Below, piece after piece: positions 33,873-43,207 of a stretch of DNA of 52,564 nt. Origin of the DNA: an uncultured Lachnospiraceae bacterium (GTDB taxonomy: Bacteria; Bacillota; Clostridia; Lachnospirales; Lachnospiraceae); NCBI GenBank assembly GCA_947167135.1, contig CAMVGV010000016.1:1-52564 (forward strand). The letters are read 5' to 3'. The notes beneath the pieces were generated by a model. It was not told the DNA's origin. It saw only the letters and a program-made list of their open reading frames with translations, and did no database searches. Each line of letters begins with the position of its first letter. Within the stretch, counting starts at the first letter, position 1. The position numbers and the translations under genes were made by a program.

Positions 33873-35630
33873 TCAGGGAGTAACGGTGAGTGTCAGGTTA
33901 TTTAACCCGAGTGTATTCACGTAGCTTGCGTCACTTACCATTCTCATTATCATCTTCAGTCCGATATGGGATGCAGGATCGCTGTCCTGATGCAGTTCAA
34001 GATATTTGGTGGGGTCAAAGTCGGAGCCGTTATCCCTGAAACGCAGGATCAGGCTGTCCTCTTTTATAAGAAGCTTGAAGTTCACGCTATCCGAAAGATC
34101 CTTTTTTGAAAAGCCGTGCTCTATAACATTTCCGGCTATTTCTTCAACACAGAGACCGATAAGCATGGAGGTCTTTTGTTTCATACCCTTTTCACGGCAG
34201 AATCCAACAATCTTTTCAGAAGCTGCGATCACTTCCTTTTCATTTGACATGGATATCTCCATACATTCATCCGGATCTGCACCGAAATCCCGGTCAAGGT
34301 AGCTATAGACATCTGCCGAAAATGAGATCCTGCCGGCTTTTTTCCAGATAATTGAAGACATCGCGATAAACGTGAGGAATTGGGCTACGATCGTACCGAT
34401 CCAGAAACCGGTTATCCCCCAGAATCTTCCGAAGATCAAAACACAGGGAATGAGAATTCCCAGGCTTTCCAGAAATGAGATCAGGTTGGTTATGAACGTA
34501 TGCCGGATACCCTGATAGTAGTTCTTGAAGATATTGTCAATTATGGAGGGTATACTGGCTATGGAAAAGAGTCTGAGTCCCGTCACTGCGATATCAAAGG
34601 TCAGGGATCCCCCGGGAAGGAAGAGGCTTATAAGGAGGGGCGTGGATAGCTCGACAAAAATAACCGTAACGGTGGACAGTATTAATGGATACGAAACCAT
34701 GACACGGATAAGTGATAGGATCGATGTCCTGTCCTCATCACTGTAGTAGAGGGATGTAAGCATCAGAGTGACCGCACCGGCTCCGAAGGCGATGCTGTAG
34801 ATCAGGTTTTCAATGGCTGTGATCACTGCAAAGGCGGCAACAGCCGGGGTTCCGGAAATATTTAGGAATATCAGGTTAAAGAGAAGCACACGGATGGTGA
34901 AAAAAACCTGATTCACTATAACCGGACTGCCGGAGCGGAGTATATTTACCCCGGATTCAGACCTGATCCTTTTAATTGAAAAGCGGAAGGGACAATCCTT
35001 ATTGAAAAAGTAGATACAGCAGACAAGGGAGGAAATCACAAAGCTTAAGCCTGAAGCGATCCCTATCCCGTATATTCCGCCCGACAGGTAAATACTTAAA
35101 AAATCAAATATCACGTCCGAGACGATCATAGCCACCACGGATACCAGAAGGAGCTTCTGCTGCCCCATGGACTGGAGAAAGGCGACCATTATCTGATTCA
35201 GGAAAAAGAAGGCTATGCAGAGAGTATATCCCCTCAGGTAATCTCTGGTCAGAACAAAAGTGATATTGTCCGCGGCGGCAGCCCCTGTTCCGAGACGGGG
35301 GATAATGACATTGGCGCCCGGAAAGATAAGAACAAGGGTAATGGCGGAGATAAAGAGTGAAAGCACCAGGGAAGTGGAGAAGCAATCACTGGAGGAATCC
35401 ATTTCTCCGTTTCCGAGGCTTTTTCCAAGCTGAACCTGAACTCCTGTCACAAGCATGGTACCGATAGCAGATAAGAGGATAATGACCGGACTTGACAGTC
35501 CGTAAGCACTGGTGGAGTCCACGCCGAGCATTCTGCTTATCACTATGCTGTCGATAAGAGGGCAAAGCACGCTTGTCATTGCGGACATTATCTGAGCCGT
35601 AGCCATTTTGGTAAAAAGTTTTCTTGTCAT
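33873..35630 (-). CDS. MATE transporter fused to a GHKL ATPase domain
   Basis: Residues 1 to about 445 form a MATE-type multidrug/oligosaccharidyl-lipid/polysaccharide (MOP) exporter with twelve hydrophobic segments (ATAQIMSAMTSVLCPLIDSI at the start, AFLQSMGQQKLLLVS mid-way). The last 125 residues are an RsbW/SpoIIAB-like HATPase. The N box is CVEEIAGNVIEHG (E497, N501), the G1 box RDNGSDFDP (D533-G535), and G2-like HIGLKMIMRMVSD (555-567). MATE pumps normally lack such a domain. It may bind ATP and act as an anti-sigma-like kinase or as a pump regulator. The start overlaps the previous gene by 4 nt (ATGA), so it is the third gene of an operon. Confidence 0.85.
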   Translation of the reverse strand: MTRKLFTKMATAQIMSAMTSVLCPLIDSIVISRMLGVDSTSAYGLSSPVIILLSAIGTMLVTGVQVQLGKSLGNGEMDSSSDCFSTSLVLSLFISAITLVLIFPGANVIIPRLGTGAAAADNITFVLTRDYLRGYTLCIAFFFLNQIMVAFLQSMGQQKLLLVSVVAMIVSDVIFDFLSIYLSGGIYGIGIASGLSFVISSLVCCIYFFNKDCPFRFSIKRIRSESGVNILRSGSPVIVNQVFFTIRVLLFNLIFLNISGTPAVAAFAVITAIENLIYSIAFGAGAVTLMLTSLYYSDEDRTSILSLIRVMVSYPLILSTVTVIFVELSTPLLISLFLPGGSLTFDIAVTGLRLFSIASIPSIIDNIFKNYYQGIRHTFITNLISFLESLGILIPCVLIFGRFWGITGFWIGTIVAQFLTFIAMSSIIWKKAGRISFSADVYSYLDRDFGADPDECMEISMSNEKEVIAASEKIVGFCREKGMKQKTSMLIGLCVEEIAGNVIEHGFSKKDLSDSVNFKLLIKEDSLILRFRDNGSDFDPTKYLELHQDSDPASHIGLKMIMRMVSDASYVNTLGLNNLTLTVTP

Positions 35631-38353
35631 CGTTTCGACTCATCCTTCTGGGATTTGTGCTCTGCCTCAAGCTTATCCAGCATATCTTTGAGGCTGATCT
35701 TGTTTTTGCTCTTCTTTTCTGCTTCGATCTGTTCCTTTATCTGGACGCTGGTCATGGTCTCGGGATCCACACCGTTGAGTATCAAAAGTTCACGGAAGAC
35801 CTTTTTCATTTCCGCGCGGAGCATATCGTCATTGAGATCCGGGGTCTCCGACCTCCCGAGAACAGTCTGCATCCTGCGGAGACGGTCGTGGGCGATCAGA
35901 TAGCTCATACCGATCTGATCTATTATGAAGGAGCTGTAGCCGACATCGGCCGGCCTCTGCTGCTTTTTCATCCGAGCCTTATGCTCATATCCGGATTCTG
36001 TATTATCATAGCCTTTGTAACTGTACTTCTCCAATTCCGGGGTAAGCTCTTTTACCCACTGAAGGGCGTTTACGGAGAACTGCGGAGCCATGGTGATACC
36101 ATCGGCAAGCTTTACACCCAGAGGTGCGGCATCCTTTTCATCCCTGCATAGAAGCTCCGGATCCGTTTCAGCCACATGGGAAGAGTAATTCTGCATAAAT
36201 TCCTGTGCCTGTGCTCTGGTAAATTTTTCCGAGAAGGTGATGGTGATATCGTCATTTCTGGGTCCGTCGATCCCTGTTCCGATGGATATATGCAGGTAAT
36301 TAAGCATGCCGGTATTTTTGGCATATTCAAGGAAGTCCTCAACTGCCTTATTTTTCTGTGCCGGTGAGGTGCTGAGCATTACCCGGTTGGCTGCATTAAA
36401 GGTATTGCCGAAGAAGCCGCCACGGATCTGTATGACATTACCCACATTCTCACCAAGATTTCCGAAGACATTTTCCATATCACCGGAAAAATTATCGGTG
36501 CTCTCGTAATTTTTGACTGCCATCATCTTTGCAGTATCAAGATTATCCCTGTGAACGAAGCGGAGCCTTCTGACGTCGGTATCTCTTCCGTTATTTTCGG
36601 TATTTCCGTTTGCTCTGCTTAAGTTTATATAGCCTCTGGATCCCAGATATCTGGAGTAGTTGTAGACGATACTGCCAAGCTTTTTCCGGTCCTCTGCCTT
36701 CTGCTGTTTTTTCTGCTCATCATACGCCTGCTTCTCTTCAAGATTCATATCGAAGTATCCCTCGGGATAGGTCTCCTCCCGCTTCTGGGTATAGAGTTCC
36801 TTCCTCAGGAGATTGCCGCCGACACTGATCTCCAGGTTTTTCTGTCCAAAGGTCCGGTCAAGCCAGACGCTGGCGGTATCCATACTGATCTCACCATTAT
36901 TTACCTTTTCAATGATATTGGAAAGAACCTTCTTTGCTTTACGGAATTCAGCCTTCTCTTCGAAACTTAAGTTTAAGGGCTCCTTACCGCAATTTTGCCT
37001 GATCTCCTCAGCTGTGGGCGCTTTTATATTGACAACATTTTTTCCCTGCTTCCGGGCGTGCTCCTGGATAAACCGGGTCCTTTCTTCATCCCAAAGATCA
37101 TGTGCTTTAAGTGTCTCATCAATCTTAATGTCCATCTTTTTCACGGACTCTATGAATTCATCTTTTTTCAGCTGCAGATTGTAGCTGCCGGTATCACCAT
37201 AGAGTGCATGCTCCACACGCTTGTCACGGTTAAGCAGCATAAAATCGGTGTTATGTGCCAGATCCTTGCAGTTTAAGGATGTCTTTACCGAGCCGTCAGT
37301 ATCTGTCCAGTCAAAGCGATGGAAGAAGCGGTCCATCACCTTTCCGCTTTCATCGGCGTTCTGTTTTTCATTAAAGCTCTTCATGGCATTCGGATTTTTT
37401 CGGAGCTCCTCATAGTACTTACTCTTGAGCCTGTTCTCCGGCATGTTGTAGATCCGTTCATTATCTACTTCTTCCTTACCCGTTTTGAAACGGAATCTGA
37501 TCTCTCTCCCCCTCAATTCATCATTCTGTCTCCCATAGTAAGAAAGATAAGCCTTGTAAAACGCCCTGTCCTCATCGCTGAGCTTTCCCTTGTCCTTTTT
37601 CTTCAGCTCCTTTTCCATATGGGCTCTGGTCTTCGGCGTGAAATCCTCTTCCCGCATTGAAACATAGTAGGGGGAGCTGATGATGGTGATACGCTCCATA
37701 TAGGCAGCCTTGATATTCACCATCCAATAGAGCTTTGATGCGATTTCTTCATTCTGGCCAAAAGCCTGCTGACCCTCCTCTGTATTATAATAGTCCAGGA
37801 GCATCTCCGCCTGCTGGAGGAACTTCATGTTTTTAGCGAAATTTTCGACAAAAACGCTGTCGTCTGCAATGTTGAACTGCTCAACATTTACGGTTGAGAG
37901 AGCTTCGGCCATCTGCTGCTCATCCATCTCTTCTCCAAGATCTCCGGCAGCTGCGGCCTCTGCCAGGGCCCTGGAAGCCTCGGCAGAACGGATCCGTCTG
38001 GTCTCAAATTCACTTTTTCTCTGCGCCTTGTCAGAGCGGCTCAGTCCACCCAAAAGACTGTTATCGCCGGACAGCTTCCTATATGCCTTCTGTATGTTTT
38101 TCTTTGTATCCCGCTTGCCCTTCTTCTGCAGGATCCATTTCGCACTTGTGAAATCATGATTCAATATGCCGGTCATTGCCTGTCTTGACTTCGCTGAGCG
38201 GAAATGGTGCTTGTTTTCCTGTTCTGCCTTCAGGTGGTCATTGACGGCAATATTCGCTGCCTCCTTCTTATCCTGCAGTATTGTCATAGAGCTTGCAAGC
38301 TGAACATCGCTCACATTCTTTATTTTTGTGATCTGGCTTTCTGCGTTAGACAT
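35627..38353 (-). CDS. Large 908-aa protein of unknown family
   Basis: I do not recognise a domain. The protein has no signal peptide and no membrane segment. It is highly charged and mainly helical, with a coiled-coil-like N-terminal 170 residues (ETRRIRSAEASRALAEAAAA) and a Lys/Glu-rich C-terminal tail. A Gly/Asn-rich part near 620-670 (NVFGNLGENVGNVIQIRGGF, FGNTFNAANRVML) and LHISIGTGIDGPRNDDITIT look globular. AAAGGAGG precedes the ATG. It sits between an acetyltransferase gene (16 nt upstream) and the MATE-ATPase gene (4-nt overlap), so the three are one unit. It could be a cytosolic structural or effector protein; the function is open. Confidence 0.85.
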   Translation of the reverse strand: MSNAESQITKIKNVSDVQLASSMTILQDKKEAANIAVNDHLKAEQENKHHFRSAKSRQAMTGILNHDFTSAKWILQKKGKRDTKKNIQKAYRKLSGDNSLLGGLSRSDKAQRKSEFETRRIRSAEASRALAEAAAAGDLGEEMDEQQMAEALSTVNVEQFNIADDSVFVENFAKNMKFLQQAEMLLDYYNTEEGQQAFGQNEEIASKLYWMVNIKAAYMERITIISSPYYVSMREEDFTPKTRAHMEKELKKKDKGKLSDEDRAFYKAYLSYYGRQNDELRGREIRFRFKTGKEEVDNERIYNMPENRLKSKYYEELRKNPNAMKSFNEKQNADESGKVMDRFFHRFDWTDTDGSVKTSLNCKDLAHNTDFMLLNRDKRVEHALYGDTGSYNLQLKKDEFIESVKKMDIKIDETLKAHDLWDEERTRFIQEHARKQGKNVVNIKAPTAEEIRQNCGKEPLNLSFEEKAEFRKAKKVLSNIIEKVNNGEISMDTASVWLDRTFGQKNLEISVGGNLLRKELYTQKREETYPEGYFDMNLEEKQAYDEQKKQQKAEDRKKLGSIVYNYSRYLGSRGYINLSRANGNTENNGRDTDVRRLRFVHRDNLDTAKMMAVKNYESTDNFSGDMENVFGNLGENVGNVIQIRGGFFGNTFNAANRVMLSTSPAQKNKAVEDFLEYAKNTGMLNYLHISIGTGIDGPRNDDITITFSEKFTRAQAQEFMQNYSSHVAETDPELLCRDEKDAAPLGVKLADGITMAPQFSVNALQWVKELTPELEKYSYKGYDNTESGYEHKARMKKQQRPADVGYSSFIIDQIGMSYLIAHDRLRRMQTVLGRSETPDLNDDMLRAEMKKVFRELLILNGVDPETMTSVQIKEQIEAEKKSKNKISLKDMLDKLEAEHKSQKDESKR

Positions 38354-38369
38354 AAAATACCTCCTTTTA

Positions 38370-39191
38370 TCACTTTAATGCTTTTACGGCATGAAGAAGA
38401 CTTCCGGCTTCCTTCAGCTTTTCCGGCCCGCCCATTGCTTTTTCTGTAAAGGCGCGGATCTTGTCTTCGGTGGCAATGAAGCGGATCGTGGATTCCGGCG
38501 GTATTTCAGATTTAATCTCAGCAGCCATTGACATCAGAAGCTGCATTATATTAGCGGGATTATCCGTTTCGGTATTGATCAGATTTTCTATTACGAGACA
38601 GAGATCGTCCTCGCGATAGGAGACAAGAACGAAAGCCACCGGATGGTCATCAGGCTTAACCAGAACAAAGCTCAGATTCTTGTCATACTGGGAGAGCTTT
38701 GAAACAAATCCCAGCTTATTTAGCAGTGCCGTAAGGCCTCTTCGGACCTGAGGACGGAGATCCTTCAGTTTCACGCAGTTTTGGTATTTGGAAGCCGCGG
38801 TACGCACCTCCTTCGCCCGGATGAAATCCATATAGGAGATCTGATAGACAGGATAGGATTGAAGCACCAGATATCCGTTTGACAGATAAAAATCCTCTGC
38901 CTCCGGCTCTGTGAAATATGCATCCACAGAATCCAGACCGGCTGCCGCAGCCATTTCCTCAATGCCTTCAAGCAGCAAGGAACCGGCGCCCTTCCTGCGG
39001 CTGTCCTCGTTAACGCGGATCGAACTGATCAAAAGCCTTTCTCCGTCGGAGTCTACGAGGGCGGTACCAATGGGATCGCCGTTGTCATCCACGCATCCTA
39101 CGCCCACCAGCGTATCGGCTTCCGCGAGGCTTTCCTCTGAGAGATCGGTAAAAGAAAGAGCATTATCTTTGGTGATCTTCGTAATATTCAT
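38370..39191 (-). CDS. GNAT-family acetyltransferase
   Basis: This 273-aa protein has one clear GNAT domain. SSIRVNEDSRRKGAGSLLLE (residues 57-76) is the acetyl-CoA-binding motif A (RxxGxG/A), and EAEDFYLSNGYLVL is the family's motif B. The last 120 residues (LTALLNKLGFVSKLSQYDKN..., SFVLVKPDDHPVAFVLVSYR) may be a second, degenerate GNAT-like fold. AAAGGAG precedes the ATG. It heads the minus-strand operon with the 908-aa protein and the MATE-ATPase, so its target may be the 908-aa protein or the exported compound; that is inference. Confidence 0.83.
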   Translation of the reverse strand: MNITKITKDNALSFTDLSEESLAEADTLVGVGCVDDNGDPIGTALVDSDGERLLISSIRVNEDSRRKGAGSLLLEGIEEMAAAAGLDSVDAYFTEPEAEDFYLSNGYLVLQSYPVYQISYMDFIRAKEVRTAASKYQNCVKLKDLRPQVRRGLTALLNKLGFVSKLSQYDKNLSFVLVKPDDHPVAFVLVSYREDDLCLVIENLINTETDNPANIMQLLMSMAAEIKSEIPPESTIRFIATEDKIRAFTEKAMGGPEKLKEAGSLLHAVKALK

Positions 39192-39258
39192 AAGCGGCTC
39201 CTTTATGATGTGAATTATCGTTTATCACGGATGATAGTAGTTTATCATTTTTTAAGGT

Positions 39259-39287
39259 CTTAAACAATTAAAAGAAGATGCTGTCAA
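39259..39287 (-). promoter_or_regulatory. Putative promoter of the acetyltransferase operon
   Basis: On the minus strand TTGACA (complement of 39282-39287) is 17 bp from TTTAAG (complement of 39259-39264). In the leader TGATAAAC occurs twice on that strand (near 39215-39245), a possible regulator site. Confidence 0.4.
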
Positions 39288-39293
39288 TACAGG

Positions 39294-39322
39294 TTGCCTT
39301 TTCTTCTAAAAGGAAGTAGTAT
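39294..39322 (+). promoter_or_regulatory. Putative uvrB promoter
   Basis: TTGCCT at 39294-39299 and TAGTAT at 39317-39322 are 17 bp apart, about 60 bp upstream of uvrB and 7 bp from the divergent promoter on the minus strand. I see no LexA box of the CGAACN4GTTCG type. Confidence 0.45.
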
Positions 39323-39379
39323 TTTTTTAAGCAAATCCTTGTAGGGAACGTATCATAGAGCAAAAAAAAGAAGGACAGG

Positions 39380-41368
39380 ATGAATAAATTCAAATTAGTT
39401 TCCGAATACAAACCCACCGGTGACCAGCCGCAGGCAATAGAGAAGCTGGTTAAGGGCTTCAAGGAAGGCAATCAGTTTGAGACTTTGCTCGGTGTCACAG
39501 GATCGGGCAAGACCTTCACCATGGCAAATGTCATAGCGGCATTAAACAAGCCCACATTGATCATTTCCCACAATAAAACCCTGGCAGGACAGCTTTACTC
39601 CGAGATGAAGGAATTCTTCCCGGAGAACGCGGTTGAGTATTTTGTGTCCTATTACGATTACTATCAGCCCGAGGCTTATGTGCCTTCAACGGATACTTAT
39701 ATTGAAAAGGATTCCTCGGTAAATGATGAAATTGATAAGCTGAGGCTCGCCGCAACGGCAGCTCTTTCGGAGAGAAATGATGTAGTAGTAGTGGCGTCGG
39801 TATCCTGTATTTACGGGCTCGGCTCTCCGGATGATTATCTTTCAATGATCATTTCCCTGCGTCCCGGACAGGAGAAGGACAGGGATGATGTGATCCATGA
39901 GCTTGTAAATATTCAGTATTCCAGGAATGATGCGGATTTTCACAGAGGTACCTTCAGGGTAAGGGGAGATGTGCTGGAGATCTTCCCGGCAGAGGAGGAC
40001 GATACTGCTGTCAGGGTGGAGTTTTTCGGGCCGGAGATCGACAGGATAGTTACCATAGATGTTCTGACCGGAGGGATAAAGGAGGAGCTTCGGCAGATCT
40101 CGATCTTCCCCGCATCCCACTATGTAATGCCGGCAGAAAAACTGGATGCCGGGATCACGCGGATAAAAAACGAGCTTGATCAGCAGGTAAGCTATTTTAA
40201 GAGTCATGACAAGTTACTGGAGGCTCAAAGGATAGCCGAAAGAACAAATTTTGATATGGAAATGCTCAGGGAAACCGGGTTCTGCAGCGGGATAGAAAAC
40301 TACACCGGGCCGCTTTCCGGAAATCCGCTGGGAACGCCTCCCACAACCCTTATAGACTTCTTTCCCGATGATTTTCTGATAATCGTTGATGAATCCCATA
40401 TGACCATTCCACAGATAGGCGGGATGTATAACGGGAATCTTTCGAGAAAGAATACACTGGTGGATTACGGCTTCCGGCTGCCTTCCGCAAAGGACAACAG
40501 ACCTCTTTCCTTTGAAGAGTTTGAAGGACATATTAATCAGATGCTTTTCGTATCCGCAACCCCGGCGGATTACGAGGAGAACCACGAGCTTCTTCGAGCC
40601 GAACAGCTCATCAGGCCTACAGGACTTCTGGATCCTCCGATAACCGTAAAGCCCACAGAAGGTCAGATTGACGATCTCTTAAACGAGATCAATAAGACTG
40701 TTAAGGAAAAAAATAAGGTTCTTGTAACTACTCTTACAAAGAAGATGGCGGAGGATCTGACGGATTTCTTAAGGGATGCGGGGGTAAGGGTAAAGTACCT
40801 GCATTCTGATATTGATACCCTTGAGAGGATTGAGATAATAAGAGATCTCAGGCTCGATGTTTTCGATGTGCTGGTGGGGATAAACCTTCTCCGCGAAGGT
40901 CTTGACATTCCGGAAATAGCTCTGGTCGCAGTCCTTGATGCAGATAAAGAGGGCTTTTTACGCTCTGCAACTTCTCTTATCCAGACTGTCGGAAGGGCCG
41001 CCCGTAATTCCGAAGGACGGGTCATCATGTATGCCGATGCAGAGACGGATTCGATGAAGACCTGTATTGAGGAGACAGAAAGAAGACGGGAGATACAGAG
41101 CCGGTATAATGAGGAAAACGGAATCACTCCAACCACCATAAAGAAGGCTGTACGTGATCTTATTTCTCTGTCGAAGTCTCTTGAAAAGAGTGAGCTTGAA
41201 TTTAAGAAGGATCCGGAATCCATGGACCGGAAGGAGCTGGAAAAGCTTATTAAGCAGGTTGAAAAGAAGATGAAGCAGGCAGCAGCGGAGCTTGATTTCG
41301 AGACTGCAGCATATCTTCGTGACAATATGATGGAGCTTAGAAAGAACCTGTACGAACTGCGTACATAA
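39380..41368 (+). CDS. uvrB: UvrABC excinuclease subunit B
   Basis: UvrB verifies DNA damage handed over by UvrA and recruits UvrC in nucleotide excision repair. The 662-aa protein has Walker [11 protein letters not shown] (38-47), the damage-probing beta-hairpin [24 protein letters not shown] at the Walker B site, helicase motif [12 protein letters not shown] and a C-terminal UVR domain ([20 protein letters not shown]). AAGGA lies about 5 nt before the ATG. uvrA is not in the window, and the following PPOX gene is spaced 53 nt away. Confidence 0.96.
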   Translation: MNKFKLVSEYKPTGDQPQAIEKLVKGFKEGNQFETLLGVTGSGKTFTMANVIAALNKPTLIISHNKTLAGQLYSEMKEFFPENAVEYFVSYYDYYQPEAYVPSTDTYIEKDSSVNDEIDKLRLAATAALSERNDVVVVASVSCIYGLGSPDDYLSMIISLRPGQEKDRDDVIHELVNIQYSRNDADFHRGTFRVRGDVLEIFPAEEDDTAVRVEFFGPEIDRIVTIDVLTGGIKEELRQISIFPASHYVMPAEKLDAGITRIKNELDQQVSYFKSHDKLLEAQRIAERTNFDMEMLRETGFCSGIENYTGPLSGNPLGTPPTTLIDFFPDDFLIIVDESHMTIPQIGGMYNGNLSRKNTLVDYGFRLPSAKDNRPLSFEEFEGHINQMLFVSATPADYEENHELLRAEQLIRPTGLLDPPITVKPTEGQIDDLLNEINKTVKEKNKVLVTTLTKKMAEDLTDFLRDAGVRVKYLHSDIDTLERIEIIRDLRLDVFDVLVGINLLREGLDIPEIALVAVLDADKEGFLRSATSLIQTVGRAARNSEGRVIMYADAETDSMKTCIEETERRREIQSRYNEENGITPTTIKKAVRDLISLSKSLEKSELEFKKDPESMDRKELEKLIKQVEKKMKQAAAELDFETAAYLRDNMMELRKNLYELRT

Positions 41369-41421
41369 AGGGATTCAGGGAAACTGTAACTGTATTTTTC
41401 AATGAAAGGAGACAGAAATTA

Positions 41422-41814
41422 ATGGAAAGAACGGTAAAATTCTTAAAGGATGCGGGAACTTATTATCTTGCTACGATCGACGGAGACCAGCCCAGAGTCA
41501 GACCCTTTGGGACAGCACATGTTTTTGAAGGAAAGCTCTATATTCAGACCGGAAAATCAAAGGATGTTTCAAAGCAGATCCATGCCAATCCAAAGGTTGA
41601 GATATGTGCCTTTAAGGACGGAGAATGGCTGAGGGTCGCAGGAGAGCTGGTGGAGGATGACCGCAGGGAAGCAAGGCAGTCTATGCTGGATGCGTATCCG
41701 TCACTTCAGAATATGTACTCTGCGGATGATGGGAATACGGAGGTCTTTTACTTTAAGGATGCAGTGGCTACCTTCAGTTCTTTCACCAGGGAACCCGAAA
41801 CCGTGAAATTTTGA
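41422..41814 (+). CDS. Pyridoxamine 5'-phosphate oxidase-like flavin-binding protein
   Basis: This 130-aa protein has a split-barrel PPOX fold. YYLATIDGDQPRVRPFGTAH (residues 13-32) is the typical first strand pair, LYIQTGKSKDVSKQIHANPK the FMN-binding strand and loop, and VEICAFKDGEWLRVAGELVE the dimer strand. Small members of this family bind FMN or F420 and often act as stress-related reductases; the substrate is unknown. GAAAGGAG precedes the ATG. The next gene (HAD hydrolase) begins 15 nt later and probably shares its transcript. Confidence 0.85.
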   Translation: MERTVKFLKDAGTYYLATIDGDQPRVRPFGTAHVFEGKLYIQTGKSKDVSKQIHANPKVEICAFKDGEWLRVAGELVEDDRREARQSMLDAYPSLQNMYSADDGNTEVFYFKDAVATFSSFTREPETVKF

Positions 41815-41829
41815 AAGGATAATTTGACG

Positions 41830-42480
41830 ATGACTGTCAAAACCGATGGGATCATTCTGGACATAGACGGAACCCTGTGGGATTCCACAAATATAGTTTC
41901 CAAGGCTTGGAACAGGGCAGCAAAGGAAGGCGGGGCTAAAAGAACTGAATATATTTCCCCGGATCTCTTAAAATCCCAGTTCGGGAAGCCTATGGACGAG
42001 ATAGCGGACAATATCTTTTTTGATGATATTCCTGAGAAACGAAGGGAAATAATGGAGCTCTGCTGCAGGTATGAGCATGAGGAGCTCACATCAGATCCCT
42101 GCAGGATAGCATTTCCGGGAGTGATCGACACGATAAAGGAGCTTTCGGACAGGTTTCCGTTTTATATAGTCAGTAATTGTCAGAAGGGATATATTGAACT
42201 TTTCTGCGGAAAAACCGGATTGACCGATTATATCAGGGATTATGAATGCTTCGGAAATACGGGAAAGGGGAAGGCCGATAATATTTCCCTTATTGTCCGG
42301 AGAAATGATCTGAGAGAGCCGGTATATATAGGCGATACAGACGGTGACAGGATCGCCTGCAGTGAGGCCGGGGTTCCGTTTATCTATGCAGAGTATGGCT
42401 TTGGACAGGTTCATAAGGATGATTACAGGGCGGCTATCACCGAATTCGGTGATATCCGAGAACTGCTGGAGGAAGCTTAA
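41830..42480 (+). CDS. HAD-superfamily phosphatase
   Basis: This 216-aa cytosolic hydrolase is of the phosphoglycolate/beta-phosphoglucomutase-like class. Motif I DIDGTLWD carries the nucleophilic Asp, motif II is YIVSNCQ, motif III the lysine in GNTGKGKADNI and motif IV IGDTDGD. An alpha-helical C1 cap lies between motifs I and II. The ATG at 41830 has AAAGGA about 10 nt upstream; an in-frame TTG at 41824 would be too close to it. The following phosphatase gene starts directly after its TAA, so both are co-translated. The natural substrate is unknown. Confidence 0.87.
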   Translation: MTVKTDGIILDIDGTLWDSTNIVSKAWNRAAKEGGAKRTEYISPDLLKSQFGKPMDEIADNIFFDDIPEKRREIMELCCRYEHEELTSDPCRIAFPGVIDTIKELSDRFPFYIVSNCQKGYIELFCGKTGLTDYIRDYECFGNTGKGKADNISLIVRRNDLREPVYIGDTDGDRIACSEAGVPFIYAEYGFGQVHKDDYRAAITEFGDIRELLEEA

Positions 42481-43155
42481 GTGAAACATATATACGTCAT
42501 CCGTCACGGTGAGACGGATTATAATACAAAGGCCATACTTCAGGGCTGGTCAGACAAGCCCCTTAATAAAAACGGAAGAGATCTGGCAGTCATTACCGGT
42601 AAGGGGCTTTCGGATATACGTTTTGACTACGCCTTCTCAAGCCCCCTTATCCGGGCATACGAGACCGGCGGGATAATCCTTGGGGAAAACCACGCAGGTT
42701 CCACAAAGGATATCATTACGGATGACAGGATAAAGGAAATAAATTTCGGAAGCTGGGAGGGTCTTTGTTGCAAAAGGGATAATTTTGAGGTTGGAGACCC
42801 TTCCTTTTGGAATTTCTACGATGATCCCCTGGGATTCAGCGGAGGTCCGGGAGGAGAATCCATGACGGAGGTTTGCAAAAGGACTGAAGATTTCCTGATG
42901 GAGCTGATCAATGACAACAGGTATGAGGGGAAAAACATCGTTGTCTTTACACATGGATGCGCTATGAGGGCAATGCTGCAGATGTTCTACCCTGAAGGAG
43001 AGCCCTTCTGGCATGGCAGCACTCCTCCAAACTGCTGTGTAAATATAATTGAGGTTACGGGGAAGGAGCCAAGGCTTATTGCAGATGACAAGGTTTACTA
43101 CGATCCTTCACTGGTAAGGGATGCGTATATGCAGGAGAAGAACCGCAGAGCTTGA
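42481..43155 (+). CDS. Histidine phosphatase-family protein (phosphoglycerate mutase-like)
   Basis: This 224-aa protein has the catalytic motif VIRHGETDYN (residues 6-15), the second-histidine segment VFTHGCAMRAML and the acid-base glutamate in REINFGSWEG-type KEINFGSWEG. Translation starts at GTG 42481, 8 nt after GGAGG and directly after the HAD stop codon. Small members of the family dephosphorylate sugar phosphates, cobalamin precursors or nucleotides; the substrate cannot be inferred beyond its pairing with a HAD phosphatase. Confidence 0.88.
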   Translation: MKHIYVIRHGETDYNTKAILQGWSDKPLNKNGRDLAVITGKGLSDIRFDYAFSSPLIRAYETGGIILGENHAGSTKDIITDDRIKEINFGSWEGLCCKRDNFEVGDPSFWNFYDDPLGFSGGPGGESMTEVCKRTEDFLMELINDNRYEGKNIVVFTHGCAMRAMLQMFYPEGEPFWHGSTPPNCCVNIIEVTGKEPRLIADDKVYYDPSLVRDAYMQEKNRRA

Positions 43156-43207
43156 GATATCATTGGAACTTCCGGAAAAGAATATAAAGGAGGCAGAGGG
43201 GTAAAGA

